A DNA stretch of 64,000 bases from Myxococcales bacterium (lineage in GTDB: Bacteria; Myxococcota_A; Polyangia; Haliangiales; Haliangiaceae), in the NCBI GenBank assembly GCA_016706545.1, contig JADJJK010000004.1, positions 165,751 to 229,750 on the forward strand. Reading direction: 5' to 3'. Each line of letters opens with the position of its first letter. Position 1 is the stretch's first letter. Below the pieces are notes generated by a model. The model was not told the origin of the DNA. It was given only the letters and a program-made list of their open reading frames with translations, and ran no database searches. This document shows positions 9,851-19,637 of this stretch, in pieces. The position numbers were made by a program, and so were the translations under genes.

Positions 9851-10825
9851 ATGAGCCGCCGCAGGATCGCCGCCGAGGCGCCGCTCGACCGCATCGCCGA
9901 GCTCCTGGAAGAGGCGCCCGCCGGGCTGCACGACCTGCGTCCAGCGGAGGGCGGCGTCGACGTGCCGGCGCAGCTCGCCGAGCTGTACGTGCTCGCCGGC
10001 TGCGGCACGCTGTTTCACGAGACCGTCGAGCTCTTTGCCCCCGCAGAGCTGCACCGCGACGACGACCGCGACGACGACCGCGACGACGCTGCCCGGCGTG
10101 GCCTTCGGCACCTGCGACGGGGGGACCAGCTCTGGCTCGACGCGCGCGGCAGGGTCCTGCGCTTCGATCCCGCGCTGGATGAGGTCCTGGTCGAGGGCAC
10201 CTCGCTGGAGCGCTGGCTATGGGGCGTGCTCGAGGGCTACCGCAACCTGGTGGACCACGAGGGCGAGTACGCCGAGGACGCCTTCGATGACGACGGCGAG
10301 CTGACCGACGACTGCGCCCTGCGCATCCTCGGCGCGCAGCTCCGCCGAGATCCCAAGGCGGTGGCCCCGAGGTTGCGCCGCGCCGCGCTGCAGGCCAAGA
10401 CCAGCCCGGAGCTGGCTCGCGCCGAGCTCGAGGAGGTCGTCCACCTGGCGCCCGACCTGGCCTGGGGCTGGATCGAGCTGTCCCGCATCTCCGAGCGCAA
10501 GGGCGAGCTGGCGGGCGCGCGCGATGAAGCGCAGGCCGCCGCCGCCGCCGAGCAGCAAGGGCACGCCCAGGCCGGGTACTTCTGGGCGCACGTCGCGCGC
10601 CTGGCCTCGGCCGCCAGCGATGAGCCCGGCCGCGCCGCCGCCGCCGCCAAGGTCACCGCGCTGGCGCCGGACCTGCGCGCCGCGCAGCTCGCCGGCGCCG
10701 CCGAGGAGCTGGAGGCCGGCGACGTCGCCGCCGCCAACGGGCTGTGCGAGCTCTTGCGCGCGGTGTGGCCGCGGGATCTCGAGGTCCTCGACCTGCGACG
10801 CCGCCTGGAACAGCACACGAGCTAG
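9851..10825 (+). CDS. SMI1/KNR4-like N-terminal region with TPR-like C-terminus
   Basis: This 324-residue soluble protein starts 22 bases after the previous stop. Residues about 1-130 have the spacing of a SMI1/KNR4-type fold (LPAQLAELYVLAGCGT-like segment, then GDQLWLDARGRVLRFD). Residues about 165-320 are alanine-rich helix pairs of TPR type (APDLAWGWIELSRISERKGEL). An acidic in-frame repeat encodes RDDDRDDDRDD near residue 70. SMI1/KNR4-like proteins are often immunity or scaffold proteins; here only the fold is suggested. It ends convergent with the DHH-like gene. Confidence 0.55.
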   Translation: MSRRRIAAEAPLDRIAELLEEAPAGLHDLRPAEGGVDVPAQLAELYVLAGCGTLFHETVELFAPAELHRDDDRDDDRDDAARRGLRHLRRGDQLWLDARGRVLRFDPALDEVLVEGTSLERWLWGVLEGYRNLVDHEGEYAEDAFDDDGELTDDCALRILGAQLRRDPKAVAPRLRRAALQAKTSPELARAELEEVVHLAPDLAWGWIELSRISERKGELAGARDEAQAAAAAEQQGHAQAGYFWAHVARLASAASDEPGRAAAAAKVTALAPDLRAAQLAGAAEELEAGDVAAANGLCELLRAVWPRDLEVLDLRRRLEQHTS

Positions 10826-10837
10826 CTCGCCCGCCCC

Positions 10838-10936
10838 TTCACTCGTCCGCCGGCCTGCTCACTCGTCCATCGGCTCGCTCACTCGGCCCGCTCACTCGAC
10901 CCACTCACTCGGCGCGCTCACTCGTCCATCGGCTCG
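10838..10936. repeat. Degenerate cactcg minisatellite at convergent gene ends
   Basis: Six to seven imperfect copies of a 14-20 base motif built on ctcactcg occur here. The longest exact match, cactcgtccatcggctcg, is near 10861 and 10919. The last copy lies inside the 3' end of the DHH-like gene. Confidence 0.6.
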
Positions 10937-11847
10937 CCGACCGGGGCCGGCGTCGGCTCCGCCGCCGCGGCGATGGCCTCGAGCGCCTCGCTGAGCCTGG
11001 TCTCGGGCACCGTCACCCGGGTTGGCATGCCGCCGCCCAGCGCCAGGAGCTTGACGAAGTCCCAGCCCGAGCCAAAGGCCGCCGCGATGGTGAGCATGCC
11101 GGAGTCGCGCACCATGGCCACCGGCGCCTGCTTCTGCCCGGCCAGGAGCAGGTCGGTCTTGTCAAACGGCAGCTTGCTGCCCACCGTGTCCACCAGCGCC
11201 ACCCGGCCGCGCACCGAGAAGCGCCGCGCCAGCGTCGCGGTGCCCTCGGCGCGGCGCGCGAACTCCGCGGCCGCGTCGTCGATCACGTCGGCGTGGGTGC
11301 CGCGAGTGAGCCCGCCCACCAGGTACCAGACCACCGCCCGCTTGAGCTGGTCATCTCGCCAGCGCGCCCGCAGCGCGTGGTCGATCTTCACCGCCAGCGC
11401 CCCGGCCTGCCCCTGCCGCGTGTCGATGGCTCGAGCGTCGGCGTCAGCCCCAGGATACGGCTCCTTGCCGCCCAGCAGCCACTTGGCGGCGGCGTACAGC
11501 CCGTCGAGATCGACGTGCGAGCACACCGTGTCGATGGGGCCGGTGTGCCGCACCAGCTCCGGCGTGATCATCTCCGGGCAAGCGCCGTGCTGCGCCTTGG
11601 TGGCCAGGACAAAGCGCGGATCGGCGGCGTAGTCCGCGTGGCGATCGTGGTCGTGATGATCGACCCACGCGGCCAGCCGGTCGCCCAGCCCTCGCAAGAA
11701 CGGCAGCGTGGTGGCCTCGTACGAGATCGAGGCGCCAATGGACGCGGCGAACGCGATGTCGAGCACCACCACTCGCCCCGGCAGCTTCTCGGCGCGTGGG
11801 AGCTGCCGAGGAGAGGCGAACCAGAGCTGGGTGAGCGCGTCGGACAT
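10918..11847 (-). CDS. DHH-like phosphoesterase-family protein
   Basis: This 309-residue cytoplasmic protein has DHH-superfamily-like metal sites: VVLDIAF near residue 26, AAWVDHHDHD near 60 and VCSHVDLDGLYAAAKWLLGG near 108-127. An internal Asp follows (PGADADARAID). These match the order of N-terminal DHH motifs in RecJ and nanoRNase/cyclic-dinucleotide phosphodiesterases. The C-terminal third has Gly-rich GSGWDFVKLLALGGGMP, comparable to a DHHA1-like tail but not a clear match. It would be expected to hydrolyse short nucleic acids or cyclic nucleotides; the substrate cannot be assigned. A 67-base gap separates it from the next gene on the same strand. Confidence 0.6.
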   Translation of the reverse strand: MSDALTQLWFASPRQLPRAEKLPGRVVVLDIAFAASIGASISYEATTLPFLRGLGDRLAAWVDHHDHDRHADYAADPRFVLATKAQHGACPEMITPELVRHTGPIDTVCSHVDLDGLYAAAKWLLGGKEPYPGADADARAIDTRQGQAGALAVKIDHALRARWRDDQLKRAVVWYLVGGLTRGTHADVIDDAAAEFARRAEGTATLARRFSVRGRVALVDTVGSKLPFDKTDLLLAGQKQAPVAMVRDSGMLTIAAAFGSGWDFVKLLALGGGMPTRVTVPETRLSEALEAIAAAAEPTPAPVGEPMDE

Positions 11848-11914
11848 CTGCGGCGCAGCGTAGCACCTGCGGTTTCCTCAAGATCGTCGGAGCCGCAAAA
11901 CTCCGAGGCGCCGC

Positions 11915-14530
11915 TCACTTCGCGCAGTGCATGGTGACCGTCCACTCGTCGTGCAAGTACACCTGCCGCACGGTGCCGCGGTCGCCGCACGAGGCGCTCT
12001 CGGGCAGCGTCAAGCACAGCGTGCGCTCGCCGGGATCGGCCACGAAGGCGCTGCGCTTGCCCGCCTCCGCCACGCCCACGCTCTCGCCATCTATCCACAC
12101 CATGGCCGGATCTGGACACTGCGAGTTGTCCACGTAGAACATCGCGCGCGGCGGCGCCCGGCGCGCGGCGGCCGGCGGCACCGCCTCTGCGCGCTCCTCC
12201 TCGCCCGAGGGGAAGCGTCGCGGGAACGCCAGCGCGGCGGCCAGCAGCGCATCGGTGCAGCGCGCGCGGCGCAGCTCGCTCGCCACCCCGCGCTGCCACT
12301 GCGCGCGCAGCTCCGCGAGGTCGGCCAGCGCCACCCGGTACTCGCGACGGGCCGCCGCGAGCTGGGTGCGCACGCCCGGCAAGAGGCCTGCGCTGTAGCC
12401 CGCGTCATCATGCCGGATGAGAAACCGCGCAGCGTCCTCCAGCGCCACGCCATGGCGGATGAGCTGGCGCATCAGCTCCTGCGCCTGGCTCCACGGCGGC
12501 GCCATCCGCCGCAGCGGACAGCGCCGCGGCGCCACCCGCTCCGCCGCGGACGCCGCCAGCGGCCCCTGCCCCAGCAGCGCCAGGATGCTGACCACCGCGG
12601 CCTGATGGCGCGTCCGCACCGCCAGCAGCTCGCGATGCGCGTCGTGGAAGCGAGCGACCGCTTGGGCCAAGGCCGCGCTGTCGCCCCATGGGCGCTCGAT
12701 GACCGGCGTGAACACCACCCCCGGCTCGCCCCCCACGTCGACCGCCGCCAGCGCCGCCCGCGCCACGTCGTACCTCGCGTCGAGCGTCAGCGCCTGGGTC
12801 AGCGCCGCCCGCGCGCCCGCGCGATCGCGAAGCTGGCTGCGTGCCAGGCCGAGCAGGTAGTGGAGCACCGGATCCTTGGGCCAGCCGCGCAGCGCCGGCT
12901 CGAGCTGCAAGAGCGCCGCGGCCGCGTCGCGCCGGCCCAGCTCCGCCGCCGCCGCCATCTGGCGGGTGGCCAGGCTGCGCGGCGACTCTCGCACCGCGCG
13001 TCGCAGCACCCAGGCCGCTTCGTCGTAGCGCGCGCGCAAGAGGCCGATCGCGCCAAGCGCCTGCAAGGTGGCCCCAAGCTCGGGGCGAAAGCGCTGCAGC
13101 GCGGTGTACGCGCGGCTGGCGTCGTCGAAGCGCCGCGCGTCGAACTGGGCCTGCGCCGCAGCGAATGCCGGCGCTGGCGACTCCGGGGCGGTGCGGATCG
13201 CGCGCTGATACCACTGCAGCGCGCCGTCGAGGTCCCCGCGCTGCTTCACCGCCTCGCCGATCCGCACCAGGAGCGGCACGTCAAACGGCCGCAGCACCGA
13301 CACCGCGATGAGCGCGTCCTCGGCCTTGCGCCACTGCCCGCTCGCCGAGTAGGCGCTCGCCAGCTCCAGCTTGACCTCCGGGTCCTGCGGCGCCAGCACC
13401 TCGATGGCCTCCAGCTCGCGGATGAGCCCTGGCAGGTCGCCGCGCGCGGCGCGGACCACCGCCAGCGCTCGTCGCGCCGGCAGGTGCTGCGGCGATCTGG
13501 TGAGCACCCGCTCCAGCTCTCGCACCGCGAGCTCCCCCTCGCCCACGCTCCACAGCGCCTCGCCCAGCCGGTAGCGCAGCTCCAGATCCCACGGCCGCAG
13601 CCGCACCAGCCGGCGCAGCAGCTCCGCGGCGATCTCGCGCTTGGACGCCGCTGCCGCCGCCGTCGCCGCGGCGCGCAGCGCCGGCACGTAGTCCGGCCGC
13701 AGATCGCTGGCGTACGCGAACTTGCCGGCCGCGCGGCTGATGACGCGCCCATCGCCCTGCGCCTGCATGAGCAGCAGCTCGCCGAAGATGCGCTGCGCCT
13801 CGGCGAGCTTGGGCGCGATCAGCACGGCCTTGGCCAGATCGCGCTCGGCGGCCTTGAGGTCCACGCCCGGGGCAGCGGCCGGCGGCCCCGGTGCTGCGCT
13901 GCCCGCGGCCGCGGTGGCGGTGGCAGGCACCACCGGCGCGAACGCCCCGCAGAGGTACCCCAGCCCGCGCCCGAAGAGCTGCACCGCATACGGATCCCCC
14001 ACCGGCGCGCGCGCAAACACCTCCCGCTCGGCTGCGCCCACAGAGAAGCCGGCCTCCGTCCACAGATCCGCGAGCACCTCGCCCAGCATCGCGTGGTACT
14101 GCTCGCGCACGAACAGGCGCTCCGCTTGCGCCACCTTGCCCACCTGGGCCCCGGTGCGCTTCCATTGCTCGCTCTTCTCGGCGATCTCGAACGGCGTGGC
14201 GGCAATCATCCACTGCAAGGTCTCGCCGGAGCTGTGGTTCTCGAACGGCGCCACCGCCAGCCGCGGCGGCACCGTCGACGGAATCGGCGGCAGATCGCCG
14301 ACGATCGCGCCCACTCGCTGCGGCGCGGGCTCGGGCGGCAGCTCCACCCCCACCGGCGGCTGCGCGGGCAGCGGACGAGACGCGTTCGCCCCCGCGGGCG
14401 AAGGCGACGGCGAAGGCCGAGTCCCCGCCGGCCCGACCACCTGCGCCGAGCCGCTGGCGATCGTCAGCGCGCCGACCACGGCGGCCACAACCGGGCCAAC
14501 GTGCCGTCGCGGGCGAGGCGAGTTCCGCAT
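11915..14530 (-). CDS. Large exported TPR protein with TolB-like N-terminal segment
   Basis: The start at ATG 14530 is chosen over the longer open frame because it begins a signal peptide (VGPVVAAVVGALTIASGSAQ) and sits 9 bases after a TATAAC box. This gives about 871 residues. A Pro-rich linker is followed by a segment like LAVAPFENHSSGETLQW, as seen in TolB/CsgG-type N-termini. About ten TPR units cover residues 190-600. The C-terminus has several Cys residues and a short beta domain (VDNSQCPDPAMVWIDGESVG) reminiscent of PEGA-like modules. The protein should act in the periplasm as an assembly scaffold. It is divergent from the PBP gene by 46 bases, so a wall-related role is possible but unproven. 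Confidence 0.7.
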   Translation of the reverse strand: MRNSPRPRRHVGPVVAAVVGALTIASGSAQVVGPAGTRPSPSPSPAGANASRPLPAQPPVGVELPPEPAPQRVGAIVGDLPPIPSTVPPRLAVAPFENHSSGETLQWMIAATPFEIAEKSEQWKRTGAQVGKVAQAERLFVREQYHAMLGEVLADLWTEAGFSVGAAEREVFARAPVGDPYAVQLFGRGLGYLCGAFAPVVPATATAAAGSAAPGPPAAAPGVDLKAAERDLAKAVLIAPKLAEAQRIFGELLLMQAQGDGRVISRAAGKFAYASDLRPDYVPALRAAATAAAAASKREIAAELLRRLVRLRPWDLELRYRLGEALWSVGEGELAVRELERVLTRSPQHLPARRALAVVRAARGDLPGLIRELEAIEVLAPQDPEVKLELASAYSASGQWRKAEDALIAVSVLRPFDVPLLVRIGEAVKQRGDLDGALQWYQRAIRTAPESPAPAFAAAQAQFDARRFDDASRAYTALQRFRPELGATLQALGAIGLLRARYDEAAWVLRRAVRESPRSLATRQMAAAAELGRRDAAAALLQLEPALRGWPKDPVLHYLLGLARSQLRDRAGARAALTQALTLDARYDVARAALAAVDVGGEPGVVFTPVIERPWGDSAALAQAVARFHDAHRELLAVRTRHQAAVVSILALLGQGPLAASAAERVAPRRCPLRRMAPPWSQAQELMRQLIRHGVALEDAARFLIRHDDAGYSAGLLPGVRTQLAAARREYRVALADLAELRAQWQRGVASELRRARCTDALLAAALAFPRRFPSGEEERAEAVPPAAARRAPPRAMFYVDNSQCPDPAMVWIDGESVGVAEAGKRSAFVADPGERTLCLTLPESASCGDRGTVRQVYLHDEWTVTMHCAK

Positions 14531-14539
14531 ATCCTGTCT

Positions 14540-14545
14540 GTTATA
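14540..14545 (-). promoter_or_regulatory. Candidate -10 box for exported TPR gene
   Basis: On the minus strand TATAAC ends 9 bases before ATG 14530, with aggat between them. A transcript from here would have a very short leader. No convincing -35 was seen. Confidence 0.35.
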
Positions 14546-14576
14546 CACCGTGCCCTCGTCCGGAACTCCTGCCCCG

Positions 14577-17148
14577 ATGTCGTCAAGCTCACCAGAGCCT
14601 CGGCCAGAGCTTCGACCGGAACCTCGGGCAGACCTTCGGCCAGCGCCTCGGGCAGAGCCTGCCGCGGTCCCCCCGGTCCGCGCCAGGCGCCGCTCCTTTG
14701 GCGCGAGCCGCCGCAAGGCGCCGCGACGCCTCAAGCGCTTCTCCATCCTGCGGCTCCTCTTGCTGCTCCTGGTCTATGGCGCGGCCACCGGCGCGGCCAC
14801 CCTGTATCTGGCGGTCCGCACCATCAACCGCGAGCTGCCGCCCAGCCTGACCCAGCTCCTCGACTACCAGCCCAACCGCAAGAGCGTCGTGCTGTCGTCC
14901 GACGGCGAGGAGGTGGGCACCTTCTCCATCGAGAACCGCAAGATCGTGCCGCTCGATCGCGTCCCGCCGCACGTCACCGCGGCGTTCGTGTCGGCCGAGG
15001 ATGGCCGGTTCTACAAGCACCCGGGCTTTGACGTGGTGGGGATCGGGCGCGCGGCCTGGAAGAACTTTCGCTCCGACGGCATCCGCCAGGGCGGCTCCAC
15101 CATCACCCAGCAGATCTTGAAGCAGACCTTGCTCGCCGGCGACGAGTCCTTCGACGCCAACGGCCTGCCGCCCCAGGACGTGGAGCTGCAGCGGCAACGC
15201 CAGAAGTACCAGCGCAAGATGAAGGAGGTCATCCTCGCCGTGCGGCTCGAGCGCGAGCTCACCAAGGCCGAGATCCTCGCCATCTACCTCAACCACGTGT
15301 ACCTGGGGCACGGCGCCTACGGCGTCGCGGCCGCCGCCGAGGCGTACTTCGGCAAGGACGTGGAGAACCTCACCATCGCCGAGGCCGCGATGCTCGCCGG
15401 GCTCATCGCCTCGCCCAGCAAGTACGCCCCGCACCGCAACATGAAGCTGGCCCGCGATCGGCAAAGCTACGTGCTCGGCCGCATGCGCGACGACGGCTAC
15501 ATCTCCAACACCGAGCTGGAGAGCGCGCGCGCCGAGCCCATCGCGCTGGTCAACACCTCGGACATCAACCACCTGGCCTCGCCGTACTTCGTGGAGCACG
15601 TCCGCCGCACGGCGCAGACCCGGTATGGCACCAGCGAGCTGTTCCGCGGCGGCCTTCGCTTCTACGCCACGCTCGACACCCGCGCGCAAGACGCCGCGGA
15701 GGACGCGCTGCGCCACGGCCTCGAGGCGCTCGATCGACGGCTCGGCTTCCGCGGCCCCATCGGCCAGCTCGCAGCCCGCCGCCCGCGCCGCCTTCGCTGC
15801 CGGCGGCGCCCACCCGCTGCACGGCCGGGACACCGACTTGACCATCGTCAGCGACCAGCTCGTGGCCTCCGCGCGCTACGCAGCGATGGTCGTCGAGCTC
15901 GGCCGGGGCCAGGCGCAGAGCCCCTCCCTGCTCGTCGATCTGGGCCGGGGCCGGCTGCCGATGGTGGAAGCCGACGCCAAGCTGGTGCGCGCCTGGCGCG
16001 ACCCCGCCCGCGCGCCCGCCACCATCGCGGTCGGCGACCTGGTCCCGGTGCGCCTGACGGCCGAGGGCAACGCCGTGGAGCTGGCGCAGCGGCCGGAGAT
16101 CCAGGGCGCCCTGGTGGCCATCGAGCCAGCGACAGGCCGTGTGCTGGCCATGGCCGGCGGCTATGACTGGGCGGAGAGCCAGTTCAACCGCGTCACCCAG
16201 GCGCGGCGGCAAGTCGGCTCGTCCATCAAGCCGTTCATCTACGCCGCGGCCATCGCCGCCGGCAAGACCCCGGTCGAGCGGGTGGTCGACGCGCCCTTTG
16301 GCGTCCCCACCGCCACCGGCACCTGGGTGCCCTCGAACTACGACAACCGGTACCACGGCGCCGTCACCCTCTCCACCGCGCTGGCGCTGAGCCTCAACAC
16401 GATCTCGGTGCAGCTCGTGGTCGACGTCGGGCTCGATCGCGTGATCGAGCTGCTGCGCGGGTTCGGCGTCACCTCGCCGATCCCCCGCCACATCTCGGTG
16501 GCGCTGGGCACTCCGGACTTCACCCTGCTGGAGCTGGCCACCGCGTACTGCGGCCTGCTCAGCGGCGGCCGCCGCGTCACCGCTCGCTTCTTTGACCGGG
16601 TGACCAACGCCGCCGGCGAGCTCGTCGAGGAGCTGGGCGAGCCAGCGCCTGGCCCGCGGATCCTGCCGCCCGAGGTCTCCTATGTGGTCACCTCGATGAT
16701 GAAGGGCGTCATCGAGCGCGGCACCGCCAAGACCGCGCTCGCGCTGGGCCGCCCCGTCGCCGGGAAGACCGGCACCTCCGCCAACTACCGCGACGTCTGG
16801 TTCATCGGCTCCACCACGGATCTGCTGGTCGGTGTGTGGATCGGCCGCGACGACTCCACGCCCATCGGCGACAAGATCACCGGCGGCGGTGTCGCGGTGC
16901 CCATCTGGCTCGACTTCATGCAGAAGGCGCACCCGCCCACCCCCGTCCGCGATTTTCCGATGCCCGAGGGGGTCACCTTCGCGCGCCTCGAGCCGTGGAG
17001 CGGCGAGCTGAGCGGCCCAAGCCCCACCGCGCGCTGGGTGCCGTTCGTGCGCGGCACCCTGCCGGCGCGCTTTCTCGCTCCGCCGATCCTGCGCGCCTTC
17101 GACGACCTGGTGCCGGTGCCGCCGGTGCCACCAGCGCCGCGCCCGTAG
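14577..17148 (+). CDS. Class A penicillin-binding protein (PBP1A type), frameshifted
   Basis: A bifunctional peptidoglycan synthase: glycosyltransferase plus transpeptidase, anchored in the inner membrane and acting in the periplasm. The start at ATG 14577 gives a Pro/Arg/Glu-rich cytoplasmic tail, a membrane helix (about 60-85), then GT51 motifs (SAEDGRFYKHPGFD, GGSTITQQILKQ, AIYLNHVYLGHGAYG). The transpeptidase half holds SSIKPF (catalytic Ser), SLN and KTGTS. The two halves are in different frames: the first ends as GFRGPIGQL and the second resumes as RAAFAAGGAHPLHG, with the shift between about 15766 and 15790. Correcting by one base gives about 857 residues, normal for PBP1A. An assembly error is the simplest explanation, since both halves are fully conserved. 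Confidence 0.92.
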
Positions 17149-17345
17149 CAGCGCCCGCGCGCGGACCAAAGGCGTGGCGCGGGTTGAAACGAAGCCCACC
17201 CGGCCGAGTCTGCAGACGCCCCCCCCGTCATCGGCCATCGGCCGCCATCTCGGGGGATCAAAGAGCCGTCACGACCTGCGCTTGCTGTGGCGGGGATCAC
17301 CAGGTAAGTCCCCAATCACGAAGAAGAATTCGCCGGTAGGTGGGC

Positions 17346-17375
17346 TTGACCCCGCGTTTGCCCATCCGGTACAAC
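17346..17375 (+). promoter_or_regulatory. Candidate sigma-70 promoter of the TolQ/ExbD operon
   Basis: TTGACC at 17346-17351 and TACAAC at 17370-17375 are separated by 18 bases and lie 34 bases upstream of ATG 17410. This is the best-spaced promoter-like pair among the single-copy genes of the window. The surrounding 17149-17409 region holds no gene. Confidence 0.5.
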
Positions 17376-17409
17376 GGTGGGCACTCCAATCCATGGCCGT
17401 GAGGCGAGA

Positions 17410-18081
17410 ATGAACTGGCTAAGTGATGTCTTCCATAAGGGCGGGCCGTTTTTCATCGTCAATACCTTCTTCCTTGCGGTCGTAATCGCCATCATCGTCG
17501 AGCGCGCGATTTACTTCCTGGGCAGAGGGCACTTGAACGCCAAGGTGTTCCTGGAGCAGATCCGCAAGCTGCTCTCGGCCAACAACGTGGACCGCGCCAA
17601 GAAGCTGTGCGAGGCCACCAGCGCGCCGGTCGCTCGGGTGGCGCGCGCGGGGATCAACCGCCTGCACCGCGGCGAGGCGGCGGTGGCGCAGGCCATGGAA
17701 GAGACCATGAACGACGCCATCCCCGAGGTGAAGACCCGGATCGGCGCGCTGTGGTCCATGGCCAACATCGTGACCCTGGTGGGACTGCTTGGAACCATCA
17801 CCGGCCTCATCAGCACCTTCGCCGCGATCGGCAACGCCAACCCCGCAGAGCGGCAAGAGAAGCTGTCCTCCGGTATCGCCGAGGCCATGTACAACACCGC
17901 GTATGGTCTCTCCATCGCGCTCCTCTGCATGCTGGGACACCTCCTCTTGTCCGCGGCCATGAAGAAGGTCGTCGCGGATCTCGAGACCTTCGTCATGCGG
18001 TTCGAGAACCTCGCCGCAGAGGGCGCGTCGCAGCAGCGCGCGCCCGCCGCCCCCACCGACGACCTGCAGGAATCGGCCTAG
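17410..18081 (+). CDS. TolQ/ExbB/MotA-family proton-channel subunit
   Basis: This 223-residue inner-membrane protein starts at ATG 17410 after gaggcgag. It has one N-terminal helix (about 12-32) and two C-terminal helices (about 118-142 and 155-178), the TolQ/ExbB topology. The segment SMANIVTLVGLLGTITGLISTF carries the Gly-rich channel helix typical of the family. With ExbD-type partners it converts proton flow into work on the envelope. It is followed after 10 bases by two ExbD-type genes in the same operon. A TolQ with two ExbD/TolR subunits is the arrangement of the Myxococcus AglRQS gliding motor; a Tol-Pal or generic Exb role is the alternative. Confidence 0.88.
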   Translation: MNWLSDVFHKGGPFFIVNTFFLAVVIAIIVERAIYFLGRGHLNAKVFLEQIRKLLSANNVDRAKKLCEATSAPVARVARAGINRLHRGEAAVAQAMEETMNDAIPEVKTRIGALWSMANIVTLVGLLGTITGLISTFAAIGNANPAERQEKLSSGIAEAMYNTAYGLSIALLCMLGHLLLSAAMKKVVADLETFVMRFENLAAEGASQQRAPAAPTDDLQESA

Positions 18082-18091
18082 GCGGCGCGCC

Positions 18092-18904
18092 ATGGCGCTC
18101 ACGGCACAGCAGCTCCGCTCCAAGACGCGCGCCGCGGTCCGGCGACGCGAAGCGCAGATCGAGGACGACGAGCGAGAGAGCGGGGAGCTAAACCTCATCC
18201 CGTACCTCGACATCGTGACCAACCTGATGTTGTTTCTGCTAGCCTCGATCTCTGCCGGCCTGATCTTGGTCCAGATCAACACCACCCTGCCCGACAACGC
18301 GGCGTCGGCCTCGCAGGCCACCCAGCCAACGCCGCCCAAGCCAGAGGACATCCCGCTGCGGCTGGTGCTTTCGATCGTGCCAGACCGCGTGAAGCTCTGG
18401 TCCATCAGCCAGCTCGAGGGCACCTTGAAAGACCCCAAGCAGACGTTCATGCGGGTCGGCCGCGATGGCGAGCCGTGCGACGGCGACTACATGTGCGAGA
18501 GCAACTCCTGTGACCAGGGCACCCAGCGCTGCAAGGCCGGCGCTGACGTGCCGGCGCCGGTCTTCGACTACCGCGCCATCAACGCCGCGCTGTTCGAGAT
18601 CGCCAACCGGCGCTACGCTGGCAAGGCCCGCGCCTCGGCGACCTACCAGATCATCCTCCAGGCCGACGGCAAGATCCCCTATGCAACCCTGGTCGCGGTA
18701 ATGGGTGCCATGCGCTGCCGCATGCCGGAGTTTGGCAAGAACCAGGAGCGGTGCTTGCTGCCCACCGAGGATGCCGCGCTCAAGAAGGCGCCAAGCCCGA
18801 TCGACAAGGTCGGATTCCTCTACGACACCGCGCGGGCACCGTATGACCCAACGACGATGGCGCTGTTTCACGATATCGTCTTCTCCCCGGGGCTAGCTTA
18901 CTAA
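18092..18904 (+). CDS. ExbD/TolR-family protein with Cys-rich insert
   Basis: This 270-residue subunit is anchored by one N-terminal helix (about 38-58) preceded by NLIPYLDIVTNLM. The Asp there is the usual proton-carrying residue of ExbD/TolR. The periplasmic part is longer than usual because of an insert at about 125-150 with four cysteines (CDGDYMCESNSCDQGTQRC, pattern C-X5-C-X4-C-X6-C). Such spacing suggests two disulfides and is common in secreted myxobacterial Cys-rich modules, not in ExbD. The C-terminal domain resumes as YQIILQADGKIPYATLVAVMGAM. Its TAA overlaps the next ATG by one base, so the two are coupled. Confidence 0.85.
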   Translation: MALTAQQLRSKTRAAVRRREAQIEDDERESGELNLIPYLDIVTNLMLFLLASISAGLILVQINTTLPDNAASASQATQPTPPKPEDIPLRLVLSIVPDRVKLWSISQLEGTLKDPKQTFMRVGRDGEPCDGDYMCESNSCDQGTQRCKAGADVPAPVFDYRAINAALFEIANRRYAGKARASATYQIILQADGKIPYATLVAVMGAMRCRMPEFGKNQERCLLPTEDAALKKAPSPIDKVGFLYDTARAPYDPTTMALFHDIVFSPGLAY

Positions 18905-19461
18905 TGTCGTTCACGGCAGCTCAAGCGCGCTCCATCATCCGCAAGGCCGTCAAGCGCGTGCCCGAGGGTGAAGAGATCACGCACCTCAACATCATGCCGA
19001 TGATGGACATGATGACCATCCTGCTCGTCGCCTTCATCTTTCAAGCAGCCGTGAGCGCCACCCAGCTCTCGGCTGGCGCTGTGACGTTGCCGCGCTCGCT
19101 CTCGGATGAGCCGCTGCCCGAGGGCGCGTTCACCGTCATCATCACCAAGACCGGCATCGTCGTGGATGGCAAGCCGGTGGTCGCGGTCAAGGACGGCAAC
19201 ATCGACGCCTCGGACCTCGAGGGCGGCAGCATGGGGTACAACATCCCCAAGTTGGCCTCCTTCCTCTCGGCCCTGCGCCAGGAGGAGCTGCGGACCAAGG
19301 TGCCAGGAGAGCTGCCGGCGGTCCCCGAGCTCTTGATCATCGCGGATCGCACGACGCCGTTTCTCCTGCTCACCCGGGTGCTGTTTTCGGCCAAGCAGAA
19401 GGAAGCCGGCTACCGCCGCTTCCGCTTGATCGTCCAGAAGCACTACGCCCCCACCAAGTAG
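18904..19461 (+). CDS. Second ExbD/TolR-family protein
   Basis: This 185-residue partner of the TolQ-like channel starts at ATG 18904, within the TAA of the previous gene. An N-terminal segment NIMPMMDMMTILLVAFIFQAA carries the conserved Asp at the start of the single membrane helix. It is followed by the ExbD periplasmic domain (GAFTVIITKTGIVVDGKPVV, LLIIADRTTPFLLLTRVLFSA). There is no Cys-rich insert, unlike its neighbour. Two different ExbD subunits beside one TolQ is the layout of the AglRQS motor. The stop at 19461 is followed by a 176-base gap with no gene. Confidence 0.88.
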   Translation: MSFTAAQARSIIRKAVKRVPEGEEITHLNIMPMMDMMTILLVAFIFQAAVSATQLSAGAVTLPRSLSDEPLPEGAFTVIITKTGIVVDGKPVVAVKDGNIDASDLEGGSMGYNIPKLASFLSALRQEELRTKVPGELPAVPELLIIADRTTPFLLLTRVLFSAKQKEAGYRRFRLIVQKHYAPTK

Positions 19462-19625
19462 CCGCGGTGCCTGGCCGGGGCAGCCGAGCCGGCGTGGCGC
19501 CTGCCCTGCCCCACTGAGCTGGCCACCTGAGCTGGCGCGGCGCGGCCTCCCTGCGGTGGGCTCCGGCCCTCCCGGGTGCCTCGCGGGAGGCTCAGGAACG
19601 TGCGTGCATCACGCCATCTCCGGCG

Positions 19626-19631
19626 TATACT
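19626..19631 (+). promoter_or_regulatory. Candidate -10 box with leaderless start
   Basis: TATACT ends 6 bases before ATG 19638, so a transcript would begin at or next to the start codon. No Shine-Dalgarno sequence is present. No clear -35 was found. Confidence 0.35.
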
Positions 19632-19637
19632 GGCGGC

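Noticed and set aside
11927..15031. 1034-residue plus-strand open frame
   Set aside because: Antisense shadow of the exported TPR gene, with no protein-like composition; the real plus-strand gene is the PBP from 14577.
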